From NCBI GenBank assembly GCA_963839475.1, contig CAWIVH010000001.1, forward strand, positions 868,001 through 932,000: 64,000 nt of DNA, written 5' to 3'. Shown in pieces: positions 1 to 8,460 of this stretch. Within the stretch, counting starts at the first letter, position 1. Every line of letters starts with the position of its first letter. This stretch comes from CAWIVH01 sp963839475. Lineage in GTDB: Bacteria; Acidobacteriota; UBA6911. Under the pieces are notes generated by a model. That model had not been told where the DNA came from. It saw only the letters and a list, made by a program, of their open reading frames with translations, and ran no database searches. A program made the translations under genes and the position numbers.

Positions 1-66
1 CAGCTGCTCGCCTTCGCCCTGGACCGGAAAGGCCTCCACAGCACGCAGTTTGGGGCAATCTGTCAT
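1..66 (-). CDS. Start of an unidentified protein, cut by the window edge
   Basis: An ATG on the minus strand (codon at 64-66) opens a frame that runs off the left edge and begins MTDCPKLRAVEAFP. The ATG overlaps the TGA stop of the upstream DHH gene (ATGA overlap), which is typical of translationally coupled genes and is the main reason to believe in it. Only 22 codons are visible, so no domain can be assigned. From memory the sequence faintly resembles the N-terminal stretch of some AmmeMemoRadiSam-system protein B homologues, but this is a guess. Confidence 0.5.
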   Translation of the reverse strand, partial: MTDCPKLRAVEAFPVQGEGEQL

Positions 67-1031
67 GGGTTTGAAGATCCGCCCCGAAGCTCGCGGGCGA
101 TTTCCTTGGCGATTTCACGCGTCCGCGGAAGATCCTGTGGCTGAAAGGAAATGGCTCCTACCACCGGGTGCCCTCCGCCGCCGTATCTTTCGCAGACAGC
201 AGCCAGGTTGATCGTGCGGGGAATCACGCTCCAGGGATTCGAACCCACCGAGATCTTGGACCGGAAACTCGAGCGGCTTACGCCGACGCAGTAATTGGCT
301 TGGGGAAAAAGATAGTAAGGCACGAACTTGTTGTAGCCCTCCATCTCGTAGTCGCTGATATCGAAATAAACGGTCCCGTCGGCGTAATGGGAGTGTTTGC
401 GGATAATCTCGATGGAATTAAGATGCCTCTCATACAGGGGAAGGAAAACCTTCTGCACCCAATCCTCTGCCATGATTTCCGCGAGGCTTTTTTCCTGGAA
501 TTCCTTGATGAAACGGCGGCTCAGCGCCCGATCTCGAATCCCTTCGATTGCCATCATGAGCTGCATGGCCGGTTCGCGCACTTCCACCGCCGATTTTGCG
601 TCGTCGAACAAAGCCCCATCGATCACATCAGCCCAGTGGAACAGCTCGCTCAATCGGCTGGGATCGTAATTGAAATGCTTCCGCACCATCGCGACAATGA
701 AATTGGTGCAGGACCGGAAGGTGGGATCGTGGAACTTTTTGCCGCTGCTGTCGGCGCGGAAGTGGGCTTCATCTTCCCGGCTCAAAAATGCGCTCTGGTG
801 ATGGTCAAACCACCAGGTGAGCCGCGAATCGCTGGAGTATTTGAAATCTACGATGGCATTCGCATCGCCGTCAAACTGAACATCCAGGAAAAGCTCCCCC
901 GCGCGGTGAGCCAGACCTTCGTAGTCGAATTCGGCCGCGGCATCGATCGCGTTGCGATAAAAATCGGTGAAAGTCGCGGCGGACGCCAGCCCGTCGAAGC
1001 AATTGTCATGAAAATATACTTTCACCCTCAT
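63..1031 (-). CDS. DHH-family phosphoesterase (NrnB/RecJ-like)
   Basis: This 322-residue protein has the layout of DHH/DHHA1 phosphoesterases, metal-dependent enzymes that hydrolyse short oligonucleotides, cyclic dinucleotides or related phosphodiesters. Visible motifs are FHDNCFDG at residues 7-14 (motif I metal ligands), the family signature DHH at residues 76-78, an Asp-rich stretch near residue 137 (ADVIDG), and GGGGHP near residue 291, the DHHA1 substrate-binding loop. No signal peptide is seen, so it should be cytoplasmic. Its stop overlaps the start of the next leftward gene. The family assignment is secure; the substrate cannot be read from sequence, and NrnB-like oligoribonuclease or cAMP/pAp phosphatase activity are both possible. 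No strong ribosome binding site precedes the ATG. Confidence 0.85.
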   Translation of the reverse strand: MRVKVYFHDNCFDGLASAATFTDFYRNAIDAAAEFDYEGLAHRAGELFLDVQFDGDANAIVDFKYSSDSRLTWWFDHHQSAFLSREDEAHFRADSSGKKFHDPTFRSCTNFIVAMVRKHFNYDPSRLSELFHWADVIDGALFDDAKSAVEVREPAMQLMMAIEGIRDRALSRRFIKEFQEKSLAEIMAEDWVQKVFLPLYERHLNSIEIIRKHSHYADGTVYFDISDYEMEGYNKFVPYYLFPQANYCVGVSRSSFRSKISVGSNPWSVIPRTINLAAVCERYGGGGHPVVGAISFQPQDLPRTREIAKEIARELRGGSSNP

Positions 1032-1265
1032 AGCACGATTTCACGCCGGCCACAGATTGAGATTCAGGTTTTAGCCCAATAGGCAACAGCCATTCCGGAT
1101 TTACCGCTGAGGCCGCAAAGAACAAAAAACACTATCACAAGGGCCCTGGACGCGCAAGTTGCACGCTTGCTTCGCAAAGATTGAAGGCGACGCCTGTGCG
1201 TTGTGCTATTCTCACGCGCGTTGCAGGGTTCATGAGGCGGTCTTAGTCCTTTGCGGTTCAGACAA

Positions 1266-3416
1266 ATGAAATCAGGATATAGGCTTCTCCTTATCTTCGG
1301 TGCCTTTGGACTCTACTTCTTCTTCTCGCTGGTCTACCTGGATCTTCCCGGCCTCTATTTCGATGAGGTGCTGTTTGTAAACGGAGCCTTCGGGAACCTC
1401 GATGGAAGTTTTGTTTCATGGTGGATTCCCCTTTTTGGCCGGAAAATCCCGCTCATGCTGATGGAGTATATCGGCGCCTTGAAAGCCTGGATATACGCCC
1501 CACTTTATGCCTGGCTCGGCACTACAGCAGCCGTCACGCGCATACCCGTGATCCTCGTTGGATCAGCTACCCTTGCCCTGGTTTATTCGCTGGTCCGGAA
1601 AGTTTTTTCACCGGGCGCCGCGACCTGGTGCCTGCTTCTGATCGCCACCGATCCCACTTTCATATTCGCCAACAAGCTGGACTGGGGACCAGCATCGTTG
1701 ATGCTGTTCCTCCAGTCCGCTTCGCTTTACCTGGTCTTCCGCTGGCTGACAGGTTCGGGCGAGCGCTTCCTCTTTGGCGCTGCCTTCCTTGCGGGCCTCG
1801 GTCTTTTCAACAAGCTGATTTTTGTCTGGTACCTCGGATCGCTCCTGATTGCCTTCCCGGTTTGCTTCGGTCCCGAAATCAGGAGACGGCTGAAGCTCAA
1901 AACGCTCGGAACCGCGATTGGAGCTTTCCTCATCGGCTGCCTGCCCCTGTTGGCATTCAACGTGGTTCAGCCGCTTGCGACATTCTCCCACCGGTCGACG
2001 ATCACCAAAGATCTGCGCGAGGCGCTGCGGCAGCGCTTGGACCTCTTTAGAACCACCCTGGATGGAAGCGCCATCTATAGCATGGTCAACCAGGCGAGCA
2101 TTGCGGACCCGGAGGATCCTTCGGCCACTGCCCGCGCCAAGAGCGCCGGCGTGATTGGGCAAGGGCTGGCTTCGCTCCCGGCCAAACCCGGACTTATGCC
2201 CTACGCCTTCCTTGCAGCTCTTCTTGTGATTCCCTTGCTTTATTGGAGAAAGGCCTTCCACCATTCGCGGGCGGTGGGCTTTTTTGCGTTGCAGTTGCTG
2301 TTGATGGCATTACTAATCGTCTTGAGTAATGAGGCGGGCGGGCCGCACCATGCCATCGCGGTTTATCCGCTTCCTCACATCCTGACTGGCTACGCAATAT
2401 CCGCTCTGCCTGCGGCATTCGGCCGCGGTCGCAGCTTTGGGATTAAAATGAGCGCGACCCTGGCGACTCTGTGCGGACTCGCCGTGGTGATATCCCATTT
2501 ATCATTGGATTCCAGGTATGTGAGCTCTTTCGCTGCCCGCGGGGGTGTGGGCAACTGGTCCGATGCCATATACGACCTCGCGGCATTTGCGAAGCAGCAT
2601 CCGGACAAATCCTTCGTCCTGATGGACTGGGGTTTCAACAGTCAGCTGCTGCTGCTGTCGGGCGGGCAGATCAAGAAGGACGAAGCCTTCGTTCGCTTCC
2701 GCGATCTCCCGCTTGACCGGAAGCTGGAATTTCTAAAGGCCGAAGCTGTTCCCTCCGATTCCTATTTCGTTTTCCATACTCCCCCGTTCGAGACGAGCCC
2801 TTCCTTCTCAATGTTTAAAAATGCAATTAAGAAGGCGGGATGGAAGGAATCCAGGATCCGGACTTTTTTCCAGCGTGACAGCAGGCCGGTTTACGCCATC
2901 CTGCAGGTCGTGCGCGCTCCTGAACAGGACAGCACCGAAACTCCCATCCATGAATACCGCGAGGCTGAAGAATGCGATTCGAGATCGGGTGGAGGGATCG
3001 ACCCGAAGGGCGGAGCCACCCGCGGCACGGCTCTGGGCAATTTCTGGGGACGCTGGCCATCCGATTTTGCCGCCTATCGATTCGCAGCGGCGGCGAATCC
3101 TGGCAATGCGTGGCTGCATATCCGTTATGCTTTGGGAGGCAACGATGCCAAGCAGTTGTTCGTGCTGCTGGATGGCGAGGTCCTGGATGTTGTCACGCTG
3201 CCGCCGACCGGCGGATACGGTTACTCCGGCGATCAGTGGAGCTATGTTTCCTGCGACCTGGGCAGCTTCGGCGAAGGCGAGCATGAAATCAGGCTGTCCC
3301 CGGCCTTCGAGGATCAGGTTGTGAACCTGGATTGCATCCTCATCTCTTCCCTGAAAAATCCCCCGCGCGATGAGAAGTGGAATCGCCAGCCCGTGTCTCA
3401 GATTCCGGAGCACTGA
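1266..3416 (+). CDS. GT-C type membrane glycosyltransferase with C-terminal carbohydrate-binding-like domain
   Basis: The protein (716 residues from ATG 1266; TTG 1251 would add five) has about ten hydrophobic segments in its first 440 residues. An acidic motif, YFDEVLF, follows the first segment, as in ArnT/PMT-like (GT39/GT83) enzymes that move sugars from polyprenyl-phosphate donors on the outer face of the inner membrane. The last 140 residues are soluble and look like a beta-sandwich of the CBM6/CBM35 kind (AYRFAAAANPGNAWLHIRY, then LLDGEVLDVVTLPP and EHEIRLSPAFE). That tail is uncommon in the family. It converges on the next gene. Neither start has a good ribosome binding site. The acceptor is unknown; a protein O-glycosylation or exopolysaccharide role is inference. 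Confidence 0.8.
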   Translation: MKSGYRLLLIFGAFGLYFFFSLVYLDLPGLYFDEVLFVNGAFGNLDGSFVSWWIPLFGRKIPLMLMEYIGALKAWIYAPLYAWLGTTAAVTRIPVILVGSATLALVYSLVRKVFSPGAATWCLLLIATDPTFIFANKLDWGPASLMLFLQSASLYLVFRWLTGSGERFLFGAAFLAGLGLFNKLIFVWYLGSLLIAFPVCFGPEIRRRLKLKTLGTAIGAFLIGCLPLLAFNVVQPLATFSHRSTITKDLREALRQRLDLFRTTLDGSAIYSMVNQASIADPEDPSATARAKSAGVIGQGLASLPAKPGLMPYAFLAALLVIPLLYWRKAFHHSRAVGFFALQLLLMALLIVLSNEAGGPHHAIAVYPLPHILTGYAISALPAAFGRGRSFGIKMSATLATLCGLAVVISHLSLDSRYVSSFAARGGVGNWSDAIYDLAAFAKQHPDKSFVLMDWGFNSQLLLLSGGQIKKDEAFVRFRDLPLDRKLEFLKAEAVPSDSYFVFHTPPFETSPSFSMFKNAIKKAGWKESRIRTFFQRDSRPVYAILQVVRAPEQDSTETPIHEYREAEECDSRSGGGIDPKGGATRGTALGNFWGRWPSDFAAYRFAAAANPGNAWLHIRYALGGNDAKQLFVLLDGEVLDVVTLPPTGGYGYSGDQWSYVSCDLGSFGEGEHEIRLSPAFEDQVVNLDCILISSLKNPPRDEKWNRQPVSQIPEH

Positions 3417-3496
3417 CCCGTCTTACTTCTCCATTGCAAGGGTGCCTTTGGTAATCGACAGGGTCCGGGCTGAATTGTATTGCTGCAAGGTGGTTG

Positions 3497-4579
3497 TCAG
3501 CGCCCTCCTCCGGCGCGTATTTCTCGGAAAAGTTCCCTGAAGGTTAGAACTGCTTCGATGGCTGTCGTATTCGACGCTTTGTCGCCAAAATAGGCTTTCA
3601 CGAACGGGCCCATTCCCGTCCAGGATGTATGAAGAACACCCAGGACCCGCCCTCCGATTTCAGGCGAGGATGACTTGCGGGCCTGCCGGATCAGTTCGAG
3701 CTGACCCAGAGCAGCGGCCGGCCGGCGCCATGCGCTCGATACGACCGGGAATCCCTCGACGGCAAAATGCAGCGCGGTTGGCGGTGCGGCCTCGTAATGC
3801 CAGTCGCAGATCACGATATCTTTGGGAATCATGCGAATCGCCGGCTCGGTTCCGTTCGTCGCAGCCTCCCATTTTCCCAGCCCTGTAATCGCTCCATCCA
3901 GCAGGCGGTCCCCCCATATCCACAGGGTCTTGCCGGTTTTCGCCAGGTGGTCCCGGACCAGCTTGATCTCACCCGCCAGCAGTTCTGCCCGGTTTTTCCC
4001 GCGACAACGCGGGCAGTCCTCTTCTCCCAACAGGAAAACCTCATCCAGACCGCCGTGGAACGCGTTGGATTGGCAGGCTTCGGTCAGCTCGTCGATTAGA
4101 TCAAATATCACCTCGTGCACACCGGGATGCAGGGGGCAATAGCTGCGACAATAGATGTCTTTGTTGCCGGGGTACTTCCCTGGCGTTTCGTCGAATTCGG
4201 GGTGCGAGCGGAGAAGGCCGAACGTGGTCGCCGCCCACGACTGGTGCCCCAGGAGGTTGATCCCTGGGATGAGGCGGACTCCCGCGGCCCGGCAGGCTTC
4301 GACAAGAGCATTCACATCCGCTTTGGAAAGGGATTCACTGTCAACGACCTCAGGATGCCGGGAATAGGCATAGCGATAGTTGAACTCGACGACAAGCAGG
4401 TTGACACCTTCGCGGGGAAGCGACTCGCGGATAAAACGCAAACAGTCCGCCATTTCGGCCGGCTTGGGAGCAGCCACATGAAGACCGCGAACGGGCAAAG
4501 GGGATACTTCGGAACCAAAACCCGCCATGCCGGCGGCCAGGAACAGCGGGATGAGTAAGAAGCAAAACAGATATCGCAT
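3497..4579 (-). CDS. Exported GH20-like glycoside hydrolase
   Basis: Start ATG at 4579 is chosen because GGAGG sits seven bases upstream and the protein then opens with a signal peptide (MRYLFCFLLIPLFLAAGMAG). The longer open frame upstream overlaps the acyl-CoA dehydrogenase gene and has no coding character. The 360-residue product shows a TIM-barrel pattern like family 20 beta-N-acetylhexosaminidases: LVVEFNYRYAYS early, IPGINLLGHQSWAATTF, and FHGGLDEVFLLG near residue 190, where the adjacent Asp-Glu pair matches the GH20 catalytic pair (usually GGDE). It lacks the usual GH20 N-terminal beta domain and is shorter than classical members. It probably trims amino-sugar glycans in the periplasm or outside the cell. 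Substrate is unproven. Confidence 0.7.
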   Translation of the reverse strand: MRYLFCFLLIPLFLAAGMAGFGSEVSPLPVRGLHVAAPKPAEMADCLRFIRESLPREGVNLLVVEFNYRYAYSRHPEVVDSESLSKADVNALVEACRAAGVRLIPGINLLGHQSWAATTFGLLRSHPEFDETPGKYPGNKDIYCRSYCPLHPGVHEVIFDLIDELTEACQSNAFHGGLDEVFLLGEEDCPRCRGKNRAELLAGEIKLVRDHLAKTGKTLWIWGDRLLDGAITGLGKWEAATNGTEPAIRMIPKDIVICDWHYEAAPPTALHFAVEGFPVVSSAWRRPAAALGQLELIRQARKSSSPEIGGRVLGVLHTSWTGMGPFVKAYFGDKASNTTAIEAVLTFRELFREIRAGGGR

Positions 4580-4668
4580 GGGTGCCTCCCGGATCGGACT
4601 TTTCCGCCCCATAATGACATGGTCGGGAGGGGAAACGCCACGCGATTGAACGACCCGTCTCGAGGGCT

Positions 4669-5847
4669 TCACTCCGCCAGGATCAGCTTGGCAATGGTCT
4701 GCAGCTGCATATTCGAAGTGCCTTCGTAGATTTTCCCGATTTTGGCGTCGCGGAAATACTTCTCGGCAGGATATTCCCGCGTGTACCCGTAGCCGCCGAA
4801 AATTTCCAGACTTTGGCTGGCCACCTTCTCGGCCACTTCCGATGCGAAGTATTTCGCAATGGCCGCCTCTTTGACAAAGGAGCGTCCCGCCATCTTGAGC
4901 CGCGCGGCGTTGTAAACCAGGAGACGAGCCGCCTCCACTCCAACGGCCATTTCCGCCAGCTGGAATTGCAGCCCCTGGAACTCGGAAATCAGACGTCCGA
5001 ATTGCTTCCGTTCCCTGGAATAGCGGATGGCGCAATCCAGAGCCCCCTGAGCCACCCCGACCATCTGGGCTCCGATGCCGATCCGGCCCTCGTTCAGCGT
5101 CTCGATCGAGATCTTGTATCCTTTACCAGGCTCGCCAAGAACCTGTTCGCGAGCCACGAATACATCCTCTAAAATCAATTCGCAGGTGGAACTTGCCCTG
5201 ATCCCGAGTTTGTCCTCTTTTTTTCCGAGGGTGAATCCCTGCGTTTCGCTCTCCAGCAGAAAGGCGGTAATGCCCCGGTAGCCGGCTTCCGGGTTGATGG
5301 TCGCGAATATAATAAAAATGCCGGCCTCCGCTGCGTTGGTGATCCACAGCTTGCGGCCATTGAGGCGGAATCCCCCGTCACACTCGACCGCCCGTGTCGT
5401 CAGCCCGAAGGCGTCGCTTCCCGAACCCGACTCGGACAGCGCGTAAGAGCCGATCGCATCGGCGCACAGCCGGGGCAGGTATTTCTGTTTTTGCTCGGCG
5501 GTACCCCATTTCAGGATCGCGTTGTTGACCAGCGTGTTCTGAACATCGACGACAACGGCGGCGGAAGCGTCCACACGCGCCAGTTCCTCAACCGCCTGGA
5601 TGGCGTTGAAAAAGGTCCCACCGGCGCCGCCGTAGGATTCGGGAATCTCCAGCCCCAACAGGCCTAGGGAAAAAAAGTCGCGAATCACTGCCGGATCCAT
5701 TTTCCCATCTCTGTCCATTTGAGCGGAAATGGGGCGAAGTTTCTCCTCAGCATAGTCTCGGATGCTGCTGCGAAACATTGCCTCTTCTTCACTCAAGACG
5801 GTCAATGGCGATACAGTCATAGCGGGAAAATCCTGCGCCGAGGTCAT
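4669..5847 (-). CDS. Acyl-CoA dehydrogenase
   Basis: This 392-residue flavoenzyme catalyses the first alpha-beta desaturation of an acyl-CoA and passes electrons to ETF. Signature sequences are YALSESGSGSDAF (flavin and substrate contact), WITNAAEAGIFIIFA, GYGYTREYPAEKYFRDAKI and IYEGTSNMQ, whose Glu is the catalytic base position of short- and branched-chain enzymes. Length is normal. AAGGAGG lies just upstream of the ATG. It is transcribed divergently from the alcohol dehydrogenase operon. The sequence is nearest in style to butyryl-CoA or short/branched-chain dehydrogenases, but chain-length preference cannot be fixed. No ETF genes are in the window. Confidence 0.92.
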   Translation of the reverse strand: MTSAQDFPAMTVSPLTVLSEEEAMFRSSIRDYAEEKLRPISAQMDRDGKMDPAVIRDFFSLGLLGLEIPESYGGAGGTFFNAIQAVEELARVDASAAVVVDVQNTLVNNAILKWGTAEQKQKYLPRLCADAIGSYALSESGSGSDAFGLTTRAVECDGGFRLNGRKLWITNAAEAGIFIIFATINPEAGYRGITAFLLESETQGFTLGKKEDKLGIRASSTCELILEDVFVAREQVLGEPGKGYKISIETLNEGRIGIGAQMVGVAQGALDCAIRYSRERKQFGRLISEFQGLQFQLAEMAVGVEAARLLVYNAARLKMAGRSFVKEAAIAKYFASEVAEKVASQSLEIFGGYGYTREYPAEKYFRDAKIGKIYEGTSNMQLQTIAKLILAE

Positions 5848-5978
5848 GGGTGCCTCCTTGTTTGACTTCCTGAAAAGTCGATGGAAAGATGCATTTCCTT
5901 TATACCACGAAGATAGTGGATGGGCACTCCGGCCGGCCGGGCTCGCCCTGTGTCAAATGCAATCTGGGATTAAAAAGG

Positions 5979-6007
5979 TTGGCGTCCCCATTTGTGACGA
6001 ATATATT
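5979..6007 (+). promoter_or_regulatory. Sigma-70-like promoter of the alcohol dehydrogenase operon
   Basis: TTGGCG (5979-5984) and TATATT (6002-6007) are separated by exactly 17 bases. The predicted transcription start near 6014 leaves a 20-base leader containing AAGGAG before GTG 6034. It rules out the in-frame GTG at 6010 as a start. Confidence 0.6.
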
Positions 6008-6033
6008 CTGTGGCAGCAGAAAGGAGCACTCCC

Positions 6034-7086
6034 GTGAAAGCAGCCATTCTTTACAACGATCGAGATATACGTGCAGGGACCGCGCCCGATCCCGTCCCCG
6101 GGCCGGACGAGGTTCTGGTGGAACCGTCCTTTGCCGGAATTTGCGGCACCGACCTGCATATCTATCGGGGCGAATTCAAAGGCCGGGTCCAGTACCCGGC
6201 CATCCAGGGGCATGAATTCGGCGGGACCATCGTTGAACTCGGAAAAAATGTGCGCCACTTAAAGACCGGCGAACGTGTGGTCGTGGATCCAATCATTTCC
6301 TGCCACGCCTGCCGGACCTGCCTGACCGGCCATATCAATGCGTGCCAGTCGCTGAAGCTTATCGGCGTTGACCTCAACGGCGGTTTTGGCCAGCGCGTCG
6401 CGGTTCCGGCCAGCCACATTCTGCACCTGCCCGATGCCATACCCATGGTGTATGCGCCGATGGTGGAGCTTTATGGCATCGCACACCATGTCTTGCGCCG
6501 AGGCCAAGTGCAGCTGGGTGAAACCGTGGTCATTCTTGGCTCGGGAAAAGTGGGCCTGTCGATCATCGATGTGTTGTCCCATGGCAGCAAAACCAACCTC
6601 ATGATTTGTACCGACCGGCACGATTTCCGGCTGGATACTGCCCAGAAACTGGGCGCCGACTATCCCGTGAATATCATGCGGCAGGATCCTGTTGCCCTGG
6701 TCAGGGAAATCACCGGCGGCGTCGGAGCCGACTGCGTGATTGAGGCCGTGGGGCATTATTGTCTCGCCCCCGGTCAGCCCGCGCCGCTCGAACAGGCGGT
6801 GCAGATGATCAGGAACGGCGGCCGGATCGTGACTCTGGGATTGGGGGACCATCCTTCCACGGTGAACTTCAAAACGCTGGTCATGAAGGAAGCGCAACTG
6901 ATTGCTTCGAGAGTTACTTTGGGAGAGTTCACCCAGGCGGCAAGATTGATGGAAAAGCAGCTGTTGCACCCCGAGATCCTGATCACCCGGAAAATGGCCC
7001 TGGGCGAAGTGAGAGCAGCCTTCGAAGAGGTCGATCGGGAAAGTGGAGAAACTCTCAAGATTGTCCTCGACGTCCAGGCGGGCTAA
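6034..7086 (+). CDS. Zinc-dependent medium-chain alcohol/polyol dehydrogenase
   Basis: GTG 6034 is preferred over the in-frame GTG at 6010 because AAAGGAG is spaced eight bases before it and a promoter -10 box overlaps the upstream option. The 350-residue product has the MDR fold. The catalytic zinc site is ICGTDLHIY and GHEFGG, a structural zinc lobe follows with the pattern C-x2-C-x2-C-x7-C (SCHACRTCLTGHINAC), and the Rossmann region contains VVILGSGKVGLSIID. Overall it resembles threonine, sorbitol or butanediol dehydrogenases. It is first in a three-gene operon with GlcF-like and GlcD-like genes, 15 bases before the next start, so it may oxidise a hydroxy compound in the same catabolic route. 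Substrate is unknown. Confidence 0.88.
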   Translation: MKAAILYNDRDIRAGTAPDPVPGPDEVLVEPSFAGICGTDLHIYRGEFKGRVQYPAIQGHEFGGTIVELGKNVRHLKTGERVVVDPIISCHACRTCLTGHINACQSLKLIGVDLNGGFGQRVAVPASHILHLPDAIPMVYAPMVELYGIAHHVLRRGQVQLGETVVILGSGKVGLSIIDVLSHGSKTNLMICTDRHDFRLDTAQKLGADYPVNIMRQDPVALVREITGGVGADCVIEAVGHYCLAPGQPAPLEQAVQMIRNGGRIVTLGLGDHPSTVNFKTLVMKEAQLIASRVTLGEFTQAARLMEKQLLHPEILITRKMALGEVRAAFEEVDRESGETLKIVLDVQAG

Positions 7087-7101
7087 AGGAACGAACCGTA
7101 T

Positions 7102-8436
7102 ATGAGCGTTTATGATCCGGCTCCAGGACAGCAGGTTTTCGGAGAAACCCTTCCCAGCTACGATGAATTGCAGGGTTGCATCCGCTGCGGGCGATGCCTC
7201 CCGGTTTGTCCGACCTACCAGGTCACCCAGCTCGAGACCTACTCCCCCCGGGGCCGTTTGAGCCTTCTGCGCGCGGTGGAGGATGGCCACCTGGAAATAT
7301 CTGCCGGGGTGGAGGCTCATCTCTATCACTGCCTCGACTGCCGCGCCTGCAACACGGTCTGCCCGCCCGGAGTGCGCATTGGCGAACTTATCCTGCGAGG
7401 CAGGGTGGCGGCCGAAGAGAAGCATCCGCGCCCCTGGTGGATGAAATTCGTCCTGAAAAATGTACTCACCGGAGCGGCGCGCGCCGAACTGATGTCCGCC
7501 CCAATGCGCCTGGTAAGCAAGCTGCGGATCGACCGGGCCGCTGTCGGGCTGTTGGGCTGGATTCCGGGATTCGGCTCACGGATTCGCGAACTGGTGGACC
7601 TCGCCCCGTTTTTCGGCAAACCGATTCGCGGCGAACTCGCTGCGGTAACCCCGACGGCCGGTGAAAAGCAGCACAGGGTTGCGTTTTTCCTCGGCTGCAT
7701 GATGAATGTCGCCATGCCCGAAGTGAGCCGTGCCACATTGCGGGTACTCACGCGTGCGGGTTGCGAGGTCGTGACCCCGCCCAACCCGATGTGCTGTGGG
7801 GCTCCACACGACGACCAGGGGATGCTCGAGCTTTCCCGTGAAATGGCCAGAAAGAATATCGCGATTTTTGAGCCGATCCTGGACGAGATCGATGCTGTGG
7901 TTACCGATTGCGCCGGATGCAGCGGAGCATTGAAGGAATATGCAGAGTGGCTCCATGATGACCCGGACTGGGCTGAGCGCGCCGGGAAATTCAGCGCCAA
8001 AGTGCGTGATATCACCGAGTGGCTGGACCGCATCTGGCCTGCGGATTTGAAACTGGAGCACGAGCCCGTGCGAGCCACTTACCATGATCCCTGCCACCTG
8101 GCCAATGTGCAGGGTGTTAAAAAAGAGCCGCGCAATTTGCTGGCTCGCATCAGCGGGCTGGAAATGGTCCCGCTGCCCGACGGGCCGCCGACCCGGTGTT
8201 GCGGGAGTGCAGGTGTTTACAACGTTACCCATGCTCCCATGTCATTGGAACTGCTAAAACGCAAAATGGAGGACGTCGCCTCGACGGGAGCCGACGTCGT
8301 AATAAGCGCCAATCCGGGCTGCCTGCTGCAGTTGGAGTGGGGCAACCGCCGCAGCGACCGGAAAACTGCCGTGAAACATGTGGTGCAGATGCTGGACGAG
8401 AGCATGAACGGCACGTCGCCTTCGAAGCGTCAATAA
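7102..8436 (+). CDS. GlcF-like iron-sulfur subunit of a 2-hydroxyacid oxidase
   Basis: This 444-residue protein carries two N-terminal 4Fe-4S motifs (CIRCGRCLPVCPTY and CLDCRACNTVCPPG) and two C-terminal CCG domains (PMCCGAPHDDQG and RCCGSAGVYN). That is the arrangement of the glycolate oxidase GlcF subunit and related lactate-oxidising Fe-S proteins. It passes electrons from the FAD subunit, encoded immediately downstream, to the quinone pool at the inner membrane. AAAGGA precedes the ATG. The spacing to both neighbours is short (15 and 24 bases), which supports co-transcription. No separate GlcE gene is present, so the complex may be a two-subunit variant. The family is clear; the exact substrate (glycolate, D-lactate or another 2-hydroxyacid) is not. 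Confidence 0.88.
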   Translation: MSVYDPAPGQQVFGETLPSYDELQGCIRCGRCLPVCPTYQVTQLETYSPRGRLSLLRAVEDGHLEISAGVEAHLYHCLDCRACNTVCPPGVRIGELILRGRVAAEEKHPRPWWMKFVLKNVLTGAARAELMSAPMRLVSKLRIDRAAVGLLGWIPGFGSRIRELVDLAPFFGKPIRGELAAVTPTAGEKQHRVAFFLGCMMNVAMPEVSRATLRVLTRAGCEVVTPPNPMCCGAPHDDQGMLELSREMARKNIAIFEPILDEIDAVVTDCAGCSGALKEYAEWLHDDPDWAERAGKFSAKVRDITEWLDRIWPADLKLEHEPVRATYHDPCHLANVQGVKKEPRNLLARISGLEMVPLPDGPPTRCCGSAGVYNVTHAPMSLELLKRKMEDVASTGADVVISANPGCLLQLEWGNRRSDRKTAVKHVVQMLDESMNGTSPSKRQ

Positions 8437-8460
8437 TCATCCGTAGAGATGGAGGCATCC

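Noticed and set aside
168..1082. 304-codon open frame on the plus strand
   Set aside because: It lies antisense to the DHH phosphoesterase, whose motifs are unmistakable.
4580..5035. N-terminal extension of the GH20-like gene
   Set aside because: The extension lies within the acyl-CoA dehydrogenase gene; the downstream ATG has a strong ribosome binding site and a signal peptide.
6259..7425. 388-codon open frame on the minus strand
   Set aside because: It is antisense to the alcohol dehydrogenase and GlcF genes, both with clear motifs.
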